Position numbers and translations under genes: made by a program | Notes under the pieces: generated by a model | Database searches by the model: none | What the model was told of the DNA's origin: nothing | Seen by the model: only the letters and a program-made list of their open reading frames with translations | Shown here: positions 17,129 through 26,185 of the stretch, one piece after another | How the letters are laid out: each line of letters starts with the position of its first letter | How positions within the stretch are numbered: position 1 is the stretch's first letter | Assembly: GCA_017456145.1 (NCBI GenBank) | Contig: JAFTJZ010000073.1 | Span: forward strand, 1-62,523 | Length of the DNA stretch: 62,523 nt | Origin: Clostridia bacterium | GTDB lineage: Bacteria > Bacillota > Clostridia > Oscillospirales > CAG-272 | Direction of reading: 5' to 3'

Positions 17129-20100
17129 ATGAAAAACGCAACAATGGGAAATCGTATGCAGAACGACGAAACTCTGGTGATGCTCACCTTGGCGGGGGAT
17201 CAGGACGCCTACGAGGTGTTGGTACGCCGCTACGAGCAAGCCGTGCGAAGTGCGGCACTCTCGGTCACGCATCGGGAATTTTTGGCGGAGGATGCGGCGC
17301 AGGACGCTTTCATCACAGCCTGGATCAAGCTCAATTATCTGCGTGAGCCGTCAAAGTTCGGCGCGTGGATCTGTCGCATTGCCAAAAATTGCGCCAGGAA
17401 CACCGTCATGCGGATGCGCCCCTACATGAGCATGGACGACCCCGATTTTCCCGAAATGGCGGACGAGGCTACCCCCGATCCCGCTGCAGAGTACACGCAA
17501 AGGGAGGACGAACGCGAGCTGCATGACAGCGTCGACCGTCTGCCGACGCGGGTGCGTCTGATCATTCGCCTACACTATTTTGAAGGGTTGTCCGTGATCG
17601 AGATCGCCGAACGGCTCGGCATTTCCCAAGGAACGGTGAAATGGCAGCTGCAGGACGGCAGAAAACGCATCAGAAAGGATTTATGTGCAATGAACGAAGC
17701 ATGGAATGACACATTGGTTCAAAAGGTTATGAAAAAGGTCGCAGAGCTCAAGCTCTGGGAATCAAAAAACAACAAAGACGGCTTTGAAACCGTTTATCGC
17801 GACGTTCTCGGCGAGGTCGAGCAGCTGCCCGAGAGCCGCGAAAAGCAGCACGCCAAGGCAGACGTCCTTATGCGCGGTTGGTGGTGGATCCCCGGCGAGC
17901 AGAACGACGAGCTGCTCGCCCTCATCCGCGAGGCTGCCCAGGCGGGTAAAAACGACGAGGTCATGCGCTTTATCGTGCTGCGCGAGGATGAAAAGCTGTG
18001 GGGCGACGCCCGCCTTGCCTACATCCGCGACAAGCAGATCCCTTACTTAAAAGAAAACGGCTTTGTTCTCGCCTTGGCATCGGAATATTTCAGCCTTGGC
18101 CGCGCCTATTTTGACCGCGGCGACGAGGGTGACCTTGAAAAGGCGAAGGAATGCTACGAGACTGTCCTGCGCACCGTTCCCGCCTCTGACGAATATCACA
18201 CCTATGCCAAGATGGAGATCGAGAGCGAAGCACTCGCAAAATCTAAGGCTTACACCGCGCTGCCCGAGTCATCTTATCGCACCTTTGCCATCATCGAGAC
18301 CTATCGCCGCGAGGCGGCGGAAACACTCCCGATCCGCACCAAGGGCTACCACTACGGCATCGGTGGGTTGGAGTCTTACACCTACGGCTCCGGCAAGCTG
18401 CTGGCCACCGCCTCCCACCACGACGGGCACTTTACCCTCACGAACACAGGAATCGGCGAGACACACTACGCCAGCGACGGAGAGACCTCGCTGACGCTGC
18501 TCTCCCACAGTGAGACGGTAAGCACGCCCGCCGGCACGTTCGAGGGCTGCGAGGTCTGGCAGAGCGAATACAGTGCGGTCATCTACACCACCTACTACAA
18601 GGAGGGCGTCGGCATCATCAGGCAGACCGTGCTGGATGCAGAGGCAAGCGAGAGCTGGGTTCTGTGTGAGTATAAAACAGAAGGTAACGGACTCCTTCCC
18701 TTAGTACTGGGCAACACTTGGCTCTACCGCATGGAGGACAGCAATGTTTTTGACGCATGGACGCGCTACGAATGCACGTATGCCGACGGTACGACGGCGA
18801 TTGTCGGCGGCGTGGAGAGCATCATCCGCCACGGCTACGACAAGGAACGTTGGTCAGACATGGTACAGCAGATCTCCAACGAATACTTCTGCGAAGTGGA
18901 CGGCAAGCATCGCGTCTGCGACGTCACGCCCGCCATTGCGCGTGCAGAAGCACTTGCCCAAACACCGCTGCAGAAGGCTTACACCCGTGCGGCAGGGGCA
19001 GTAGCCCGCCGCATCATGGCAGCCGACCCCGAATTTAATCCCGACCACACTGCCACAGGACATTGGAATTTCTTTGAGTTTGAGCGCATTCGTCGCCATG
19101 ACGGTATGTTGACGCTCTCGGGCTACAACAGCCGCTGGTCGTTTGAGTTGAAATGCATGGGCGTATGCGGCGACGCCTCCGAGCCGCTGCTGTTCAACGA
19201 CATTTACGGCATCCTGCAGGATGCGGCGCAGCATTTGTGGTCTGAGGAATGGACAACCCAAGGCACGCATCAAATCGAATTTCTGCTCTGGGGCCGTCAT
19301 GCTGTTCGCACGACGATCGAGACGGTACGGGAGTGTGAGCCGGTCACGGTCAAAGCAGGCACGTTTGACGACTGCATCACGCTCAAGCTGAACATTGACG
19401 GTCCGAAGGAGGGCTGGAGCTACCGCGGCGGTGCCAAAGAATACACGCTCGCACGCGGCGTGGGCATCATTCGCACGGTCAACGACTACGCGCAGGAGAC
19501 CAAAAAGGCAATCTATGAGCTGGTATCCTACTATGGTACGGGCGAAGGGTACATGCCCATCGAGGACGGTATGACCCGTCGCTTTGAGGCGCAAGGTTTG
19601 ACCGACGGTTTTGTCGGTTATGCGGATTACGCCTTTACCATGAGCGAGAGCGGGATGCTCTACATCATTGCCGACCGCTGCGGCATTCGCAATCTGCCGC
19701 CACCCATTACCGATTATGAATCCATTCTGGGTGAGCAGATCGAGGATCAGCTCTGGGATGACAAAAAGCACGCCGAAAGCCGCTTGCAAAACGACGTCAA
19801 CAACTTCAATCTGCTCTTGCACTATCTCTTCCGCAACCATCGTGGCTTGGGTGAGCCGCATCGCACCAGCGCATGGCACAAGCATCGCTGCCGTATGCTG
19901 GAATCACTGACGATGGACGGCAGCGTGCCGCCCGCGTTGCAGGGCTTTTATGCGTACTTCCATTTTGCTGCCGCCTGCGCGACCTTTGGTCGTGGCAAGG
20001 ACTACTTTGACGAGGGCTACGCGCTTCTGGAGCGGGCGTTTGAGCTGTTCGACCAATGGGTGACCATCCCGGACGGCGAGGCATTGTCCATTGGTGACGG

Positions 20101-20329
20101 CAGTTTTTCCGCTGACATCAAGATGATCAAGGGCAAAAATCTGCTCGTTCTGCCGGATGGCAGCCGCGTCACCTGCGAGGATGTGATCTACAGCGCATGG
20201 AATGACGGTAGCATTATGTATCGCGGCATGACCGCCGCCCACGGCTGGGAGTGGTTCAACGGTGTTCGCAACGAAGAAAAGTTCAAGGCATACATCGAAC
20301 GTGCTCGTAAGTTTGTGGAGAAGAAGTGA
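17129..20329 (+). CDS. ECF sigma factor fused to a large C-terminal region (1066 residues)
   Basis: Residues about 20-92 form sigma region 2 and about 130-185 region 4, including the helix-turn-helix EIAERLGISQGTVKWQLQ. A complete ECF factor ends near residue 190. A further 880 residues follow without a break: a helical TPR-like stretch (about 240-390), then at least two copies of a beta-rich unit marked by PAGTFEGCEVW...YYKEGVGII and KAGTFDDCITL...ARGVGII. No membrane segment is seen, so the tail is cytoplasmic and could act as built-in regulator. The start follows AAAGGAGACGCGA. Confidence 0.85.
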   Translation: MKNATMGNRMQNDETLVMLTLAGDQDAYEVLVRRYEQAVRSAALSVTHREFLAEDAAQDAFITAWIKLNYLREPSKFGAWICRIAKNCARNTVMRMRPYMSMDDPDFPEMADEATPDPAAEYTQREDERELHDSVDRLPTRVRLIIRLHYFEGLSVIEIAERLGISQGTVKWQLQDGRKRIRKDLCAMNEAWNDTLVQKVMKKVAELKLWESKNNKDGFETVYRDVLGEVEQLPESREKQHAKADVLMRGWWWIPGEQNDELLALIREAAQAGKNDEVMRFIVLREDEKLWGDARLAYIRDKQIPYLKENGFVLALASEYFSLGRAYFDRGDEGDLEKAKECYETVLRTVPASDEYHTYAKMEIESEALAKSKAYTALPESSYRTFAIIETYRREAAETLPIRTKGYHYGIGGLESYTYGSGKLLATASHHDGHFTLTNTGIGETHYASDGETSLTLLSHSETVSTPAGTFEGCEVWQSEYSAVIYTTYYKEGVGIIRQTVLDAEASESWVLCEYKTEGNGLLPLVLGNTWLYRMEDSNVFDAWTRYECTYADGTTAIVGGVESIIRHGYDKERWSDMVQQISNEYFCEVDGKHRVCDVTPAIARAEALAQTPLQKAYTRAAGAVARRIMAADPEFNPDHTATGHWNFFEFERIRRHDGMLTLSGYNSRWSFELKCMGVCGDASEPLLFNDIYGILQDAAQHLWSEEWTTQGTHQIEFLLWGRHAVRTTIETVRECEPVTVKAGTFDDCITLKLNIDGPKEGWSYRGGAKEYTLARGVGIIRTVNDYAQETKKAIYELVSYYGTGEGYMPIEDGMTRRFEAQGLTDGFVGYADYAFTMSESGMLYIIADRCGIRNLPPPITDYESILGEQIEDQLWDDKKHAESRLQNDVNNFNLLLHYLFRNHRGLGEPHRTSAWHKHRCRMLESLTMDGSVPPALQGFYAYFHFAAACATFGRGKDYFDEGYALLERAFELFDQWVTIPDGEALSIGDGSFSADIKMIKGKNLLVLPDGSRVTCEDVIYSAWNDGSIMYRGMTAAHGWEWFNGVRNEEKFKAYIERARKFVEKK

Positions 20330-20343
20330 GGAGAACAGAGGCA

Positions 20344-20399
20344 AGGGGCGTTGCCCCTTGACCCCCACCAAGAACCTTTCTTAAAAGAAAGGTTCTTGG
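20344..20399. repeat. Intergenic hairpin repeat, copy R2
   Basis: AGGGGCGTTGCCCCTT is followed by a 32-bp perfect palindrome centred in CTTAAAAG (20368-20399). It lies just after the sigma-fusion stop and could end its transcript, although no long T tract follows. Confidence 0.8.
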
Positions 20400-20506
20400 A
20401 ACTCCAAAGAATTTGAATCCATGTAATATGGGATTCTCAACACTTCTTCTCTATCCTTGCAGCTCCCGTGTCCATGTAGGGTCCCTACCCCACAGGATTG
20501 ATATAA

Positions 20507-20541
20507 AAAAGATGTCCATCATTTCGGGTGGACATCTTTTG
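20507..20541. terminator. Bidirectional terminator
   Basis: AAAAGATGTCCA and TGGACATCTTTT form a 12-bp stem, followed by GATTTTT. It separates the sigma-fusion gene from the convergent dehydrogenase. The 332-base gap otherwise holds only the repeats R2 and R3. Confidence 0.85.
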
Positions 20542-20616
20542 ATTTTTCAGTGCTTAATAACAAAAAGGCATACCGTTTTGTACCATAAAAATTTTCAAAG
20601 TTTTTTGGAGGTGTCG

Positions 20617-20640
20617 GAACCTTTTGTTCACAAAAGGTTC
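20617..20640. repeat. Intergenic hairpin repeat, copy R3
   Basis: GAACCTTTTGTTCACAAAAGGTTC is a palindrome of 24 bp with a four-base loop, flanked by CTGACCCCGCGG. It is in the reverse orientation relative to R2 and lies just beyond the dehydrogenase stop. Confidence 0.7.
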
Positions 20641-20661
20641 TGACCCCGCGGAGCGATTCAT

Positions 20662-21687
20662 TCACCCCACTGCCACGACATTTTCCTTGATCGGCTGCCC
20701 CATGGCGTAGCTTTCGGCGTTTTTGAGCGTCGTTTTGGCGATCGCGTCGAGGGCTTCGACAGTCAGGAAACCCTGATGCGAGGTCACGACGACATTGGGA
20801 AAGGACAGCAGGCGCGCCACGACCGAGCTGAGGAGAATATCGTCCTCGCGATTTTCGAACACGTTGTCGTCTTCCTCCTCGTAAACGTCCAAGCCGACAC
20901 CGTGGAAACGATGGTCGCGAATACCGGCAATGAGTGCAGAGGTGTCTACAAGCGCACCGCGAGAGGTGTTGACCAAAATGACGCCCTTTTTCATCTGCGC
21001 AATGGTCTCTTCATTGATCATGTGATAGGTTTCATTCGTTAAGGGGCAGTGCAGGGAGATCAGATCGCTCTCGGCAAAAATACGATCCAGCCCCACGTAC
21101 TCCACCCCCAGCGCCTTCGCCGCAGGGCTTTCGTATTTGTCGTAAGCCAAAACCCGCATACCAAAGCCGTAGCAAATGCGGCACATGGCAAGACCGATGC
21201 GCCCCGTACCGACGATACCTGCCGTCTTGCCGTATAAATCCAGCCCCGCAAGCCCCACCAAGGAGAAGTTGTTCTCGCGCACCTTGATATACGCCTTGTG
21301 CAGCTTGCGGTTGACCGCAAGCGCGAGCGCCATGGCATGCTCCGCCACCGCCTCGGGCGAATAGGCGGGAACGCGCATGACGGTCATCCCCAGCTCTGCC
21401 GCAGCCGCAAGATCGACGTTGTTATAGCCCGCGCAGCGGAGCAGGATCAGATGAACCCCCACCTCGTGCAGCCGAGAGAGTACCGCGCGATCCATCGGCG
21501 CATTGACGAACACACAAACGGCATCGTAGCCGCTCGCCAGTACGGCAGTGTTCTCACGAATGTCACTCTCCACGTAGTCTACCTGCAGTGTCGGATAATC
21601 CTCCAGATACGCTGCCATACTGTCCTTGTCGTAGCTCTTGACATCGTAGAATAAAATTTTGAATTTTTTCGTATTTTTCTCTTGCAT
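20662..21687 (-). CDS. D-2-hydroxyacid dehydrogenase (D-lactate dehydrogenase type)
   Basis: The 341-residue enzyme reduces a 2-keto acid with NADH. The nucleotide site is GIVGTGRIGLAMCRI at about 163-177. The catalytic arginine lies in NTSRGALVD, the glutamate in the GVGLDVYEEED segment, and the histidine in VVTSHQGFLT. The DVYEEE and HQ(G/A)F contexts are those of LdhA-type D-lactate dehydrogenases. The start has an AGAGGTG site. It is divergent from glyA. Confidence 0.93.
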   Translation of the reverse strand: MQEKNTKKFKILFYDVKSYDKDSMAAYLEDYPTLQVDYVESDIRENTAVLASGYDAVCVFVNAPMDRAVLSRLHEVGVHLILLRCAGYNNVDLAAAAELGMTVMRVPAYSPEAVAEHAMALALAVNRKLHKAYIKVRENNFSLVGLAGLDLYGKTAGIVGTGRIGLAMCRICYGFGMRVLAYDKYESPAAKALGVEYVGLDRIFAESDLISLHCPLTNETYHMINEETIAQMKKGVILVNTSRGALVDTSALIAGIRDHRFHGVGLDVYEEEDDNVFENREDDILLSSVVARLLSFPNVVVTSHQGFLTVEALDAIAKTTLKNAESYAMGQPIKENVVAVG

Positions 21688-21700
21688 TGTCTTTCACCTC

Positions 21701-21729
21701 TTGATTTATGATCAATTTTGTGTTATAAT
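21701..21729 (+). promoter_or_regulatory. Sigma-A promoter of glyA
   Basis: TTGATT (21701-21706) and a perfect TATAAT (21724-21729) are 17 bases apart. The start point would be about 35 bases before the glyA ATG, so no leader regulation is likely. Confidence 0.85.
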
Positions 21730-21773
21730 GGTTGTGATTTTATTTTTATATTATTTTATCCGGAGGAAACAAA

Positions 21774-23015
21774 ATGATACACGAAAACATCGCATATCTT
21801 CTCGGTGCGGATCCCGAGGTCGGTGCCGCCGTCAAGGACGAGCTGATCCGCCAGCAGGATGGTATTGAGCTGATTGCATCGGAGAACTTCGTCTCCCCTG
21901 CCGTCATGGCTGCCATGGGCTCCCCCATGACCAACAAATACGCCGAGGGCTATCCCGGCAAACGCTACTATGGCGGTTGCCAGTGCGTGGATATCGTGGA
22001 GAATATTGCCCGCGAGAGAGCCTGCAAGCTGTTCGGCGCAGAGCACGCCAACGTCCAGCCTCACAGCGGTGCGCAGGCGAACACCGCCGTTTACTTCGCC
22101 CTGCTCCGCCCCGGCGACACCGTGCTCGGCATGAGTCTGGCCGACGGCGGTCACCTGACTCACGGTTCACCCGTCAACATCTCCGGTTCCTTCTTCAATT
22201 TCGTTTCCTACGGCGTAAGTGACGATACCCATCGCATTGACTACGACAAGCTGCGCGAGAAGGCTCTGGAGTGCCGTCCCAAGCTGATCGTCGCCGGCGC
22301 GAGCGCATACCCCCGCATCATCGATTTTGAGAAGATCTCCGCCATTGTCAAGGAGGTCGGCGCGTATTTCATGGTGGACATGGCGCACATCGCGGGACTT
22401 GTCGCAGCAGGTCTGCACCCCTCGCCCGTCCCCTATGCCGACATCGTCACCACCACCACGCACAAGACGCTGCGCGGTCCGCGCGGCGGTATGATCCTTT
22501 GCCGCGAGGAGCTGGCAAAGCAGATTGACAAGGCGATCTTCCCCGGCACGCAGGGCGGCCCGCTGATGCACATCATCGCCGCCAAAGCGGTCTGTTTCGG
22601 TGAGGCACTGACGCCCGAGTTCAAGGCGTATCAGGAGCAGATCATCAAAAACGCCAAGGCGCTTGAGGCATCGCTGCTCGCCGAGGGCTTTGATCTGGTC
22701 TCGGGCGGTACGGACAACCATCTTATTCTGCTTGACCTGCGCTCCAAGGGTGTCACGGGCAAGGAGTTCGAGGCAAGACTGCAGTCCGTCCACATCACCG
22801 CCAATAAGAACGCCATCCCCAATGACCCCCAGTCTCCCTTCATCACCAGCGGTCTGCGCGTCGGTACGCCCGCAGGCACCACCCGCGGCTTGACCGAGGA
22901 GGACTTTGCCGTCATCGGTCATCTCATGGGTCTGGCTGCCGATGACTATGAGGCAAACCGCGATTACATCATCGAGGAAGTTGCCAAGATCTGCAAGAAA
23001 CATCCGCTTTATTGA
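21774..23015 (+). CDS. glyA: Serine hydroxymethyltransferase
   Basis: This PLP enzyme interconverts serine and glycine with tetrahydrofolate as one-carbon carrier. The PLP lysine is Lys231 in [14 protein letters not shown]. The N-terminal ELIASENF and the [14 protein letters not shown] motif are complete. The length of 413 is typical. GGAGGAAACAAA precedes the ATG. It is a single-gene unit closed by the R4 hairpin. Confidence 0.98.
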   Translation: MIHENIAYLLGADPEVGAAVKDELIRQQDGIELIASENFVSPAVMAAMGSPMTNKYAEGYPGKRYYGGCQCVDIVENIARERACKLFGAEHANVQPHSGAQANTAVYFALLRPGDTVLGMSLADGGHLTHGSPVNISGSFFNFVSYGVSDDTHRIDYDKLREKALECRPKLIVAGASAYPRIIDFEKISAIVKEVGAYFMVDMAHIAGLVAAGLHPSPVPYADIVTTTTHKTLRGPRGGMILCREELAKQIDKAIFPGTQGGPLMHIIAAKAVCFGEALTPEFKAYQEQIIKNAKALEASLLAEGFDLVSGGTDNHLILLDLRSKGVTGKEFEARLQSVHITANKNAIPNDPQSPFITSGLRVGTPAGTTRGLTEEDFAVIGHLMGLAADDYEANRDYIIEEVAKICKKHPLY

Positions 23016-23026
23016 GGGACAGGAGC

Positions 23027-23081
23027 AAGGGGCAGTGCCCCTTGACCCCGCCAAGGAAACTTTTGAAAAAAGTTTCCTTGG
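23027..23081. repeat. Intergenic hairpin repeat, copy R4
   Basis: AAGGGGCAGTGCCCCTT is followed by CCAAGGAAACTTTT and AAAAGTTTCCTTGG, which form a 14-bp stem. It probably also serves as the glyA terminator. The rest of the 317-base gap holds the small hairpin around 23125-23155 and the terminator listed next. Confidence 0.8.
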
Positions 23082-23296
23082 AACCTTCAAAACCTTTCAA
23101 AAAATCTTTTGCATAGTTTTGAACGATTCTGTTCTGTATGAGCAGAACCGTTTTCCATATGAGGCTCCTGCCCCACACCATCACACATATGATTCGCCTG
23201 CCTTATGGCACAGGGCGTCGTGGGTACCGTTTCGCTCCCCGCCGGGGAAGGCATATGTTAGAAATCTATGTTCACACAATCCAAAAAGCACAAATC

Positions 23297-23330
23297 GCAC
23301 AGCCGCCCATACAGGCAGCTGTGCTTTTGA
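23297..23330 (-). terminator. Terminator of the sigma/beta-propeller operon
   Basis: On the minus strand GCACAGCTGCC and GGGCGGCTGTGC form a stem with a short loop, followed by GATTTGTGCTTTTTG. It directly follows the stop of the membrane beta-propeller gene. Confidence 0.7.
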
Positions 23331-23332
23331 TT

Positions 23333-25453
23333 TTATTCTGCGTATTGAATACTCATAACATTACCGAACATATCCAGCGTAACGGTCGCAGCAGGCAGCT
23401 CAGCTCCATTCTCCCAAAATTCAACCACCCAAACGCCGTCATTATGAAGTAGATTCTGCGTCGTATAGTCGTGCTTGACACCGCACGCCTCAAGAGCGAC
23501 GTTCAATACGTCCGCCGGATCCAATTCACTCACGGCTGCATTCTTATCCACCGTGCGCACGGTTAAGGAATTTCCGCTCAGAACGTAGAGGTCGCTATCA
23601 ATGATCGTCGCACGGACATAATCCAGATACGTATCGTTGATTTTGAACTGCGCCACGGGTCTTAGCTTGTAGTTATCAAAGTAGAGCAGCACGTACTGCG
23701 TACCACCGTTGGTCGCGATCGGTAAGCCGACCAGATTGTTCTCACGATCGATATAATAGCTCTTGTATTCAGTGGAATAGCTGGCGGGCTCCATCACCCA
23801 CGCATCGACCGATGCCACACCGTTACCCGCGGTTGGGTCTTCCTCATAAACCTCAACCTTGACCGATTCCCACATCTCGCCTACGCCGATGCCCAGCAAA
23901 AAGCCCTCTCCAAGGTTGATCAGCGAGGTAGAATAGCCCTCGATCACACCCGTGTCGGTATAAGTGATGTTGGTCAGATCGGACAGGTCAAAGAAGAATA
24001 CCGGGTCAGTCACCGTCACCACGACAGCGGTGCAGACGTATGCAGCCGTACCGTCAAAGCGGACGGACTCGACCGTCTCGCCGCGCGGGGCGAAGTTCTC
24101 CACTGAGGCGATCATCTCACCCGTGGCAAGATCGATGCAGTACAGAGAGGCGCTGCTGAACGACTGCTCCGTCTCGACCTCTGACCACGCGCCGCCAAAT
24201 CCGTCGCTCCCTTCCCGATGAACAACGCGGTTGGTGGTGGCCACAACGCGGAAGATACCGTCGTATTCATCCATGCTGTACTGATCCTTGATATAACCGT
24301 CCACGATGAACGAGCCGAGCGGCGTCAACACACCATTTGCATAACCAAGACGCGAGATCTCGGTCATCGTGCGGCGGTCGGTGTAGCCCTCCTCGGTTTG
24401 TGCCTCGGCAGTATACTGGCGGGTCGCGTATACGCCGGTCTGCGAGACATAAACCTCCTTCGAATACGAGAGGAAGGCGCAAAAGCCCTCAGAGGAAAGC
24501 GTGGCCTCGTCAAACTTACTCACCACGGTGTAGCGAGTGGAGGTCAGATTTTCAGGAAGAACGATATTCTCGGCTGCGATGCTGACCATGCCCTCGCCCT
24601 CATCCATCTGCGGCAAGAAGGTAGCAGGATTGGAAAAATCGGGCTCCTCACCGACGTAAAATTCACTCATCAGCAGCAGCTTGCCGTCCACCATGCGGGA
24701 GGAGGTATAACTACCGGTCAGCGAGACACATGTTTTGACAGACACATTTTGCGGGTCACTGACATCCAACGAGATCACCGAGATCACATCGATCAAGCTG
24801 CCTTTATCCTTGTTAGCCTCGTTATATCCGTTTGCGATCACGGTCACCGTCTTACCGTCCTGTGCGAGGTACATTTCCGCGTAGGTGTGGTAGGTGTATT
24901 CATTTTCCACAGCCGAGGTGAAGACAAACTCACCGACGCACTCGGACTGCTCCCCTGCGATAGAGTAGATATACAGCACGTCGCCATAAAGGTAGTACAG
25001 ATGCGTCTTGCTGCGCTTGAACAGATCACCCTCAATGACGCCTGCAACCTGATTGTCGGTCACCTCGACGTACTCATTATCGCCCAAACGCTCAGCCGCA
25101 TTCGGTGCTTCGACTTCCATGCCTCCGCCATTTGTGGCATCATCCATAGCTTTGACCATGCCGCCGAAATACTTTTCAAAATTGTTCTTGTCGCTCGGCT
25201 TGCGATAGGTCAGCATGTTGAGCTGACGGATGACGTCGTAGTATTCGCTGTCCGCATATCCGCTGACGTCGGGCGGGTCGGTATTGAACGGCACGAACAG
25301 CCAAAGAGACGCCGCCGTGACGAAAACGGCAAGGCAAGCCGCGATCAGCGACAGCCGTCTCATTTTGTGATTGCGCGACTTCTCGGGGCGCGCCTCCCAG
25401 ACATATTTATCATCCGCCAGAGCCATGGCGTCGATCAGCTTTTGCTTTTTCAT
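23333..25453 (-). CDS. Membrane-anchored beta-propeller protein, partner of the adjacent ECF sigma factor
   Basis: The 706-residue protein has about 33 cytoplasmic residues, one membrane segment (34-54) and a large extracytoplasmic domain. That domain reads VIEGDLFKRSKTHLYYLYGD, then repeated YCIDLATGE / LINLGEGFLLGIGVG / LRPVAQFKI units, which matches the Beta_propel domain family (PF09826). The short inside segment plus single membrane span is the layout of anti-sigma factors. It overlaps the sigma-factor stop by four bases. A role as anti-sigma or as signal receptor is inferred from position and layout. Confidence 0.8.
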   Translation of the reverse strand: MKKQKLIDAMALADDKYVWEARPEKSRNHKMRRLSLIAACLAVFVTAASLWLFVPFNTDPPDVSGYADSEYYDVIRQLNMLTYRKPSDKNNFEKYFGGMVKAMDDATNGGGMEVEAPNAAERLGDNEYVEVTDNQVAGVIEGDLFKRSKTHLYYLYGDVLYIYSIAGEQSECVGEFVFTSAVENEYTYHTYAEMYLAQDGKTVTVIANGYNEANKDKGSLIDVISVISLDVSDPQNVSVKTCVSLTGSYTSSRMVDGKLLLMSEFYVGEEPDFSNPATFLPQMDEGEGMVSIAAENIVLPENLTSTRYTVVSKFDEATLSSEGFCAFLSYSKEVYVSQTGVYATRQYTAEAQTEEGYTDRRTMTEISRLGYANGVLTPLGSFIVDGYIKDQYSMDEYDGIFRVVATTNRVVHREGSDGFGGAWSEVETEQSFSSASLYCIDLATGEMIASVENFAPRGETVESVRFDGTAAYVCTAVVVTVTDPVFFFDLSDLTNITYTDTGVIEGYSTSLINLGEGFLLGIGVGEMWESVKVEVYEEDPTAGNGVASVDAWVMEPASYSTEYKSYYIDRENNLVGLPIATNGGTQYVLLYFDNYKLRPVAQFKINDTYLDYVRATIIDSDLYVLSGNSLTVRTVDKNAAVSELDPADVLNVALEACGVKHDYTTQNLLHNDGVWVVEFWENGAELPAATVTLDMFGNVMSIQYAE

Positions 25454-26034
25454 ATGATAATTCCCTCCTTTTCCAGATACGCTTTGAACTGATTCCGTGT
25501 GCGCATCAGCGTGACCTTGACGTCGCTCTCACTCATCCCCATGGTACGGGCAATGGTATAGATCGAGCAGAAATACCAATAGCGACGCAAAAACACGATG
25601 CGCGTCCGTGTCGGCAGCGAGGCAAGAAACCCATTGATGGCATCGCGCAGCGCGAGCTGATCGGAGAGCGATTGCCCCTCCGTGTCGGGAACACACTCCC
25701 CCATCTCGTCCAGCACCGCCTCATGCCCGTCGAACCGCTTTTTTGCATGGTCGCGGCGATAACGGCTGATGGAAAGATTGCGCGTCAGCTTGCCAAGATA
25801 AGTCGAAAGACGGGTCGGTCTGTGCGGCGGCATGCTCTCCCACGCCTTGATATACGTGTCATTGACACACTCCTCGGCGTCCTCATCATTGTGCAGGATC
25901 GCATAGGCAATGCTGTGGCAATATTTTCCGTATTTTCGTGCACTTTCGGCAATCGCCTGCTCATCCCGCGCGTGGTACATCTCCACGATCGCGTTGTCCG
26001 CGCGCAGCATCGTATCGTTTTGTTCGTTTTTCAT
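25450..26034 (-). CDS. ECF-family RNA polymerase sigma factor
   Basis: Region 2 spans about residues 20-90 (DDEDAEECVNDTYIKAWESMPP), and region 4 about 125-185 with SIYTIARTMGMSESDVKVTLMRTR as recognition helix-turn-helix. Two starts, GTG and ATG, are adjacent; both follow AGGAGGTG and I give the ATG (194 residues). The gene is coupled to the membrane beta-propeller protein. A TGTAACC-N17-GTGTAT element upstream suggests autoregulation. Confidence 0.93.
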   Translation of the reverse strand: MKNEQNDTMLRADNAIVEMYHARDEQAIAESARKYGKYCHSIAYAILHNDEDAEECVNDTYIKAWESMPPHRPTRLSTYLGKLTRNLSISRYRRDHAKKRFDGHEAVLDEMGECVPDTEGQSLSDQLALRDAINGFLASLPTRTRIVFLRRYWYFCSIYTIARTMGMSESDVKVTLMRTRNQFKAYLEKEGIII

Positions 26035-26080
26035 CACGCTGTTGTCACCTCCTGCCTGTTTTTTCAAAGGCCTTCACCCT

Positions 26081-26111
26081 AATACACGCAAAACGAGTGA
26101 GAAAGGTTACA
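26081..26111 (-). promoter_or_regulatory. Candidate autoregulatory ECF promoter
   Basis: On the minus strand TGTAAC (26106-26111) is followed after 17 bases by CGTGTATT (26081-26088). The AAC -35 core and CGT -10 core are typical of ECF promoters. The TGTAA...CGT pattern recalls the motif ahead of the three lipoprotein operons at 44.4, 53.1 and 62.4 kb. Confidence 0.5.
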
Positions 26112-26185
26112 TATTTTTTGAAAATTCGGGAATTTTTTTATTTTGCGCAACTTGCAATTTGCGGAAAATAATTTTTCGAATAAAA

